DNA from: Bacteroidia bacterium
Lineage (GTDB): Bacteria; Bacteroidota; Bacteroidia; J057
NCBI GenBank assembly: GCA_022760475.1
Contig: JALEFZ010000035.1
Span: 62,001-126,000 of the forward strand
Length of the DNA: 64,000 nucleotides
Reading direction: 5' to 3'
Shown piece after piece: positions 60,501-64,000 of the stretch (position 1 is its first letter; each line of letters opens with the position of its first letter). The position numbers and the translations under genes were made by a program. The notes under the pieces are model-generated. The model did no database searches and was not told the origin of the DNA. It worked only from the letters and a program-made list of their open reading frames with translations.

Positions 60501-60962
60501 ATGAAATATATCAAAATACTGTTATTGGCCAGCCTTGTTTTTGCAACTGGCCTGCTCCAAGCCCAAGTGGCTCCAGTAGATGACAATGGCTTGGCCATTG
60601 GTGGATATGATGTAGTAGCCTACTTCAGTGGTGAGGCAAAACAGGGTTCTGAAGCCTTTACAAGCAAATATAAAGGAGCGACATATCAGTTCTCTTCAAA
60701 GGCCAATCTGGAGACCTTTGAAAAGTCTCCCAAACAATATCTGCCTCAATTTGATGGCTATTGTGCCTGGGGGGTTGCAGAAAAGGGCGCCAAATTCCCT
60801 ATCAATCCTGAGACTTTTGATATCGTAGATGGCAAACTATACCTATTCTTCAATGGAGATTTTCAAGGAGAGCCATACAATACCATGCTTCCCTGGAATG
60901 CAGAAACAACAAAGTTGAAGGATGCAGCTCACGAAAAATGGGCAAAAGTCAAGAAGATCTAA
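60501..60962 (+). CDS. Secreted YHS-domain protein
   Basis: 153 residues from the Met at 60501; the frame opens 13 codons earlier, inside the preceding gene. Sec signal ending LLQAQ. The YHS core is clear: GLAIGGYDVVAYF, ATYQFSSKANLETFEKSPKQYLPQFDGYCAWGV. YHS domains are small metal-associated modules, often fused to or beside copper/oxidase proteins. 10 bp after the AhpD-like gene. Confidence 0.88.
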   Translation: MKYIKILLLASLVFATGLLQAQVAPVDDNGLAIGGYDVVAYFSGEAKQGSEAFTSKYKGATYQFSSKANLETFEKSPKQYLPQFDGYCAWGVAEKGAKFPINPETFDIVDGKLYLFFNGDFQGEPYNTMLPWNAETTKLKDAAHEKWAKVKKI

Positions 60963-61031
60963 ATTCTACGGAATAGACCAGACAGTGTGTAAGCAAACCC
61001 ACTGTCTGGTTTTATTTTAAGTCATCACAAC

Positions 61032-61442
61032 ATGGACAAAAAATATCCTCTACCTCCATTCACTGAAGAAACAGCCCGCCAAAAGGTACAAATGGCTGAA
61101 GATGCCTGGAACAGCAAAGATCCTGTCAAGGTTTCCATGGCTTACTCAGTAGACACAGAATGGAGAAACAGAACAGAATTCATCAATGGCAGGGAGGAGG
61201 TCCAGGCTTTCCTAAGTAAAAAATGGGCCAGTGAACTGGATTATAAGCTAAAAAAAGAACTCTGGATTTATGGTGGAAACCGGATTGCTGTGCGGTTTGA
61301 ATATGAATTCAGGAATGCAGAAAATCAATGGTTTAGGGCATATGGCAATGAAATGTGGGAATTTGATGAAAGTGGCTTGATGAAGAAACGATATGCCAGC
61401 ATCAATGATTTAGCTATTTTAGAATCAGACCGAAAGTTATAA
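61032..61442 (+). CDS. DUF1348 (NTF2-like) protein
   Basis: 136 residues. [43 protein letters not shown] and [21 protein letters not shown] match the nuclear-transport-factor-2-like DUF1348 family over its full length. Cone-shaped fold with a central pocket; substrate unknown, but family members occur in stress operons. 4 bp before the MOSC gene. Confidence 0.9.
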   Translation: MDKKYPLPPFTEETARQKVQMAEDAWNSKDPVKVSMAYSVDTEWRNRTEFINGREEVQAFLSKKWASELDYKLKKELWIYGGNRIAVRFEYEFRNAENQWFRAYGNEMWEFDESGLMKKRYASINDLAILESDRKL

Positions 61443-61446
61443 GCAA

Positions 61447-62256
61447 ATGAGCCAAGCCTACATTTCCAAAATCAGGATTTACCCAATCAAATCTTTGGAC
61501 CCTGTTGAGGTAGAAAATGCCACAGCAGGGATTCGTTCGTTGAAGAACGACCGAAGGTTTGCCATAGTGGACCAACAATCTCGCTATGTTAACGGCAAAC
61601 GAACAGGTCATGTCAATCAACTGGAGGCCTCCTATGAGTTGGAGAAGGGCGTGGTCAACTTGTCAAAGAGAAATTCAGAAGTTATTGATTCTTTTGAGTT
61701 GAGGGAGGGCAATCAGGAATTGAATAAGTACTTGAGCGATTTTTTCGGCCTTCCTGTGCGCCTGCTTGAAAATGGCCAGGGCGAATTCATGGATATACCC
61801 GGGGCAAGCAGCATAACTATTGTAAGTGAAGCATCCTTGCTTTCTCTTCATAAAGCATTTCCGTCGAAATCACTGGAAGACTTGCGTCTCAGGTTTCGGA
61901 CAAACATAGAACTTTCCGGTCTTGAGCCCTTCGAAGAGGAAAAGCTCTTTGATGCTCCGGGAAAAGGCGTTCAATTTCGTCTTGGAGATGTGCGCATGAT
62001 CGGCATCAGCCCCAGAGCCAGGTGCAATGTCCCTCCAAGGAACCCACTAAGTGGTGAGTTGGAAAAAGATTTTGTAAGAAAAATGATGGACAGCCGGGAC
62101 GAAAGCTTACCAGCAGATAGCAAACTGCCCCTACATGGGAGGAATACTTATTACCTCACTGTCAACTCTTACTTACCTGCAACAGAAATGGACAAAACCA
62201 TCAGAATAGGAGACAAACTTGAATTGTCGGAGGTAATGGATCTGCAAAAACTTTAG
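61447..62256 (+). CDS. MOSC-domain protein
   Basis: 269 residues. N-terminal MOSC_N beta-barrel (ISKIRIYPIKSLDPVEVENA, RSLKNDRRFAIVD) and C-terminal MOSC domain (LRLRFRTNIELSGLEPFEEE; GISPRARCNVPPRNPLSGE with the conserved Cys). The family, which includes the mARC and YcbX N-hydroxylated-compound reductases and the MOCOS C-terminus, binds molybdenum cofactor through this Cys. No ferredoxin domain is fused as in YcbX, so an external electron donor would be needed. Coupled to the DUF1348 gene (4-bp gap). Confidence 0.9.
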   Translation: MSQAYISKIRIYPIKSLDPVEVENATAGIRSLKNDRRFAIVDQQSRYVNGKRTGHVNQLEASYELEKGVVNLSKRNSEVIDSFELREGNQELNKYLSDFFGLPVRLLENGQGEFMDIPGASSITIVSEASLLSLHKAFPSKSLEDLRLRFRTNIELSGLEPFEEEKLFDAPGKGVQFRLGDVRMIGISPRARCNVPPRNPLSGELEKDFVRKMMDSRDESLPADSKLPLHGRNTYYLTVNSYLPATEMDKTIRIGDKLELSEVMDLQKL

Positions 62257-62359
62257 TAAATGTCTTGTAATAGGTAAAATCGTTTGCCTTCATTCATGAA
62301 TTTGGGGTTCCAGGATATTGGAACCCTTTTGCTTGCTAACCATTGAATTAGTTAACAAA

Positions 62360-63250
62360 ATGACAGATAGCCATACATATAGTTTGATCAACCATCAAAC
62401 TCGGGAGCTTGCCTTCAACATTCAGGAGTTTGACGACTTATCTCACTTTGATAAGGTTCAAAGGCTGAATTACTATTCTCTGATCTGGATATATGAAGGA
62501 GAAGGGGAAGCTGTAGTTGGCTTTAATAGCTATGACTACCAAGCCAATCACCTCTTTTCCTTTACTCCATACCAACCGTTTTTATTCAATTCCAACAAGC
62601 CAAGTAAGGGAATCAGCATCCACTTCCATTCAGACTTTTTTTGCATTCACAAGCATGATCATGAGGTCTCTTGTAATGGGGTTTTGTTTAATAATATTTA
62701 TGATTCTCCCTTTGTAAAGATTGATGACAATTCGATCTCTTCCTTTCAAATGATTCTACAAGGCATCAAGCAGGATTTGGAAAACAATCCCATGGCAGTC
62801 AGCGAATCGATTTTGTCCTACCTGAAACTGTTCTTGATTCATGCTGCTCGGTTGAGAGATATGCAACGCTCACAAGGGGGAGATAGCAAGGTAGAAGAAG
62901 CCTTCGTTCCCCAAAAGTTAAGAGACCTCATCGAATCAGATTTTCGAAGCAAACATTCTCCCAAAGACTATGCAGATTCTCTGCACCTTACCCCCAAAGC
63001 CCTTGGGAAGATTTCAAAAAAATACTTCAATAAAACCCTGACAACCCTAATTGCAGAAAGGGTTATAGTGGAAGCCAAGCGTGAACTTTACCTCACCAAT
63101 AAGACAGTTAAGGAAATAGCTTTCGAATTGGGCTATGAGGATGAGTTTTACTTTAGCCGTTTTTTCAAGAAAAACACTTCGATTACCCCAAGCGAATTTC
63201 GCCAGACAGTAGGTTTTGGTAAGGCTGAAGAGATGGGAAGTAAAAACTAG
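62360..63250 (+). CDS. AraC-family transcriptional regulator
   Basis: 296 residues from the Met at 62360; the frame extends 14 codons upstream without protein character. N-terminal cupin-like sensor domain (LNYYSLIWIYEGEGEAVVGF, NHLFSFTPYQPFLFNS). C-terminal double helix-turn-helix: KDYADSLHLTPKALGKISKK, then ERVIVEAKRELYLTNKTVKEI, and AFELGYEDEFYFSRFFKKN, the AraC signature. Likely controls the preceding AhpD-to-MOSC genes or the CoA-transferase genes that follow; ligand unknown. Confidence 0.92.
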   Translation: MTDSHTYSLINHQTRELAFNIQEFDDLSHFDKVQRLNYYSLIWIYEGEGEAVVGFNSYDYQANHLFSFTPYQPFLFNSNKPSKGISIHFHSDFFCIHKHDHEVSCNGVLFNNIYDSPFVKIDDNSISSFQMILQGIKQDLENNPMAVSESILSYLKLFLIHAARLRDMQRSQGGDSKVEEAFVPQKLRDLIESDFRSKHSPKDYADSLHLTPKALGKISKKYFNKTLTTLIAERVIVEAKRELYLTNKTVKEIAFELGYEDEFYFSRFFKKNTSITPSEFRQTVGFGKAEEMGSKN

Positions 63251-63405
63251 CCCCCTAGCGATCTGAGATCTCCTTGAACATCATTTAGTTACACCTATAC
63301 CTCAAGCAGCAAATATTCCGACAGGATATTAGATGGATTTGGGCCTGTCTATTTCTATTTTAGTTTAAATAAAACGATACCTGGATTTTGGATAAGCATT
63401 AGGTA

Positions 63406-64000
63406 ATGAAGAATGTTCCTCAGATTACAGCAGCAGAAGCAGCAGCACTGGTAAAAGATGGAGATAGGCTCCTAGGAGGAGGTTTTGGAATGACGGGAAA
63501 CCCGGTTCACCTGCTTCATGCCCTTGCAGAAACCTCTACAAAGGACCTTACATTCATCGGCAACAATGTAGGTGAAGTTGGCCTTGGAGGGGGTCGCTTA
63601 CTTGCCAATGGCCAGCTAAGAAAGATGATTGGTTCTTTTTTCACTTCTAATCCTCAGGCAGTCAAGGCTGCGCAGGAAGGCAAGGTGGAGTATGAGCTTT
63701 TGCCACAGGGAACCCTCGCCGAAGCCATTCGGGCAGGCGGATCGGGAATAGGGGGCTTTTACACCCCGACTTCTTACGGGACTCCCATTGCGGAAGGAAA
63801 GGAAACAAGAATTATTGACGGCAAGCCCTATGTCTTTGAAAAGGCTATCAAGGCCAATGTAGCCTTTATCAGGGCATGGAAAGCAGATACAGCAGGGAAC
63901 CTATGCTATCGAATGACTGAACAAAATTTCAATACCGCCATGGCCATGGCCGCCGACCTTGTCATAGCTGAGGTCGAACATATTGTTCCCGTAGGTGAGA
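63406..64000 (+). CDS. scoA: Succinyl-CoA:3-ketoacid CoA-transferase subunit A, 3' end beyond window
   Basis: The ATG at 63406 opens a frame running past the window end; 198 residues visible of an expected 230 or so. [44 protein letters not shown] and [16 protein letters not shown] match the alpha subunit over its whole visible length. With the beta subunit, expected next, it moves CoA from succinyl-CoA to acetoacetate in ketone-body and branched-chain or aromatic catabolism. No frameshift seen. 155 bp after the AraC gene. Confidence 0.93.
   Translation, partial: MKNVPQITAAEAAALVKDGDRLLGGGFGMTGNPVHLLHALAETSTKDLTFIGNNVGEVGLGGGRLLANGQLRKMIGSFFTSNPQAVKAAQEGKVEYELLPQGTLAEAIRAGGSGIGGFYTPTSYGTPIAEGKETRIIDGKPYVFEKAIKANVAFIRAWKADTAGNLCYRMTEQNFNTAMAMAADLVIAEVEHIVPVGE

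Overview
The window comes from a Bacteroidota genome, most likely the marine or gliding Cytophagales type. The signs are type IX secretion (T9SS) C-terminal sorting domains (DUF2341 protein, 1857-aa FG-GAP protein, 237-aa protein), a carboxypeptidase-regulatory-like TonB receptor, many secreted Sec-type proteins, absence of Shine-Dalgarno sites, a TAnnTTTG-type -7 box, DUF4254/GT9 and DUF2027-Smr genes, and moderate GC. No rRNA and no CRISPR array is visible.

Layout. 1-3.3 kb: two tandem PcfJ-domain genes (the first cut by the window edge) and two small genes. 3.37-8.07 kb: a dense minus-strand tRNA array. I read 24 tRNAs covering all 20 amino acids, nearly one per codon box, split once by a plus-strand serpin lipoprotein gene. 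Interspersed among them are at least six non-canonical tRNA-like or structured RNAs. 8.14-9.66 kb: a TROVE/vWA protein, the bacterial Ro60 (Rsr) orthologue, directly upstream of the array in the direction of transcription, preceded by a structured leader and a separate ~190-nt RNA with its own terminator. Known bacterial Ro60 proteins work with Y RNAs that mimic tRNA. One RNA here (7610-7731) has the circularly permuted order expected of such a Y RNA: closing stem, T-arm, GUGA-capped acceptor-like hairpin, D-arm, closing stem. This Ro60 + complete tRNA set + tRNA-mimic locus is the most interesting part of the window.

10.4-34.9 kb is ordinary chromosome: DUF2027-Smr protein and secreted proteins, GT9/DUF4254 pair, a 2-kb-residue alpha-2-macroglobulin with an intact thioester motif, a 2-TM coiled-coil protein, a TonB receptor, a structured non-coding element with terminator (24.83-24.94 kb), two paralogous TPR secreted proteins, an SDR-like protein, a POT-family transporter, gpsA overlapping a PlsB-like acyltransferase, an HD phosphohydrolase and a caspase-family protease.

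35-57.8 kb is a cell-surface region: an usher-like outer-membrane barrel, a PapD-like periplasmic chaperone, two paralogous pilin-like subunits (41.9 and 50.5 kb), a YwqK/MORN-repeat protein and large T9SS cargo. It suggests a Bacteroidota version of a chaperone-usher fibre. It is interrupted at 43.4-49.2 kb by a decayed mobile element or defence island: radC pseudogene, 42-aa membrane peptide + LRAT protein + RteC-like gene, an AT-rich OLD-family ATPase/TOPRIM nuclease, an ArdA antirestriction pseudogene with one stop codon, and an IS630 transposase fragment.

57.9-64 kb: unknown and barrel proteins, then a plus-strand run of AhpD-like, YHS, DUF1348, MOSC and AraC genes, ending in the 5' part of a succinyl-CoA:3-ketoacid CoA-transferase A-subunit gene.
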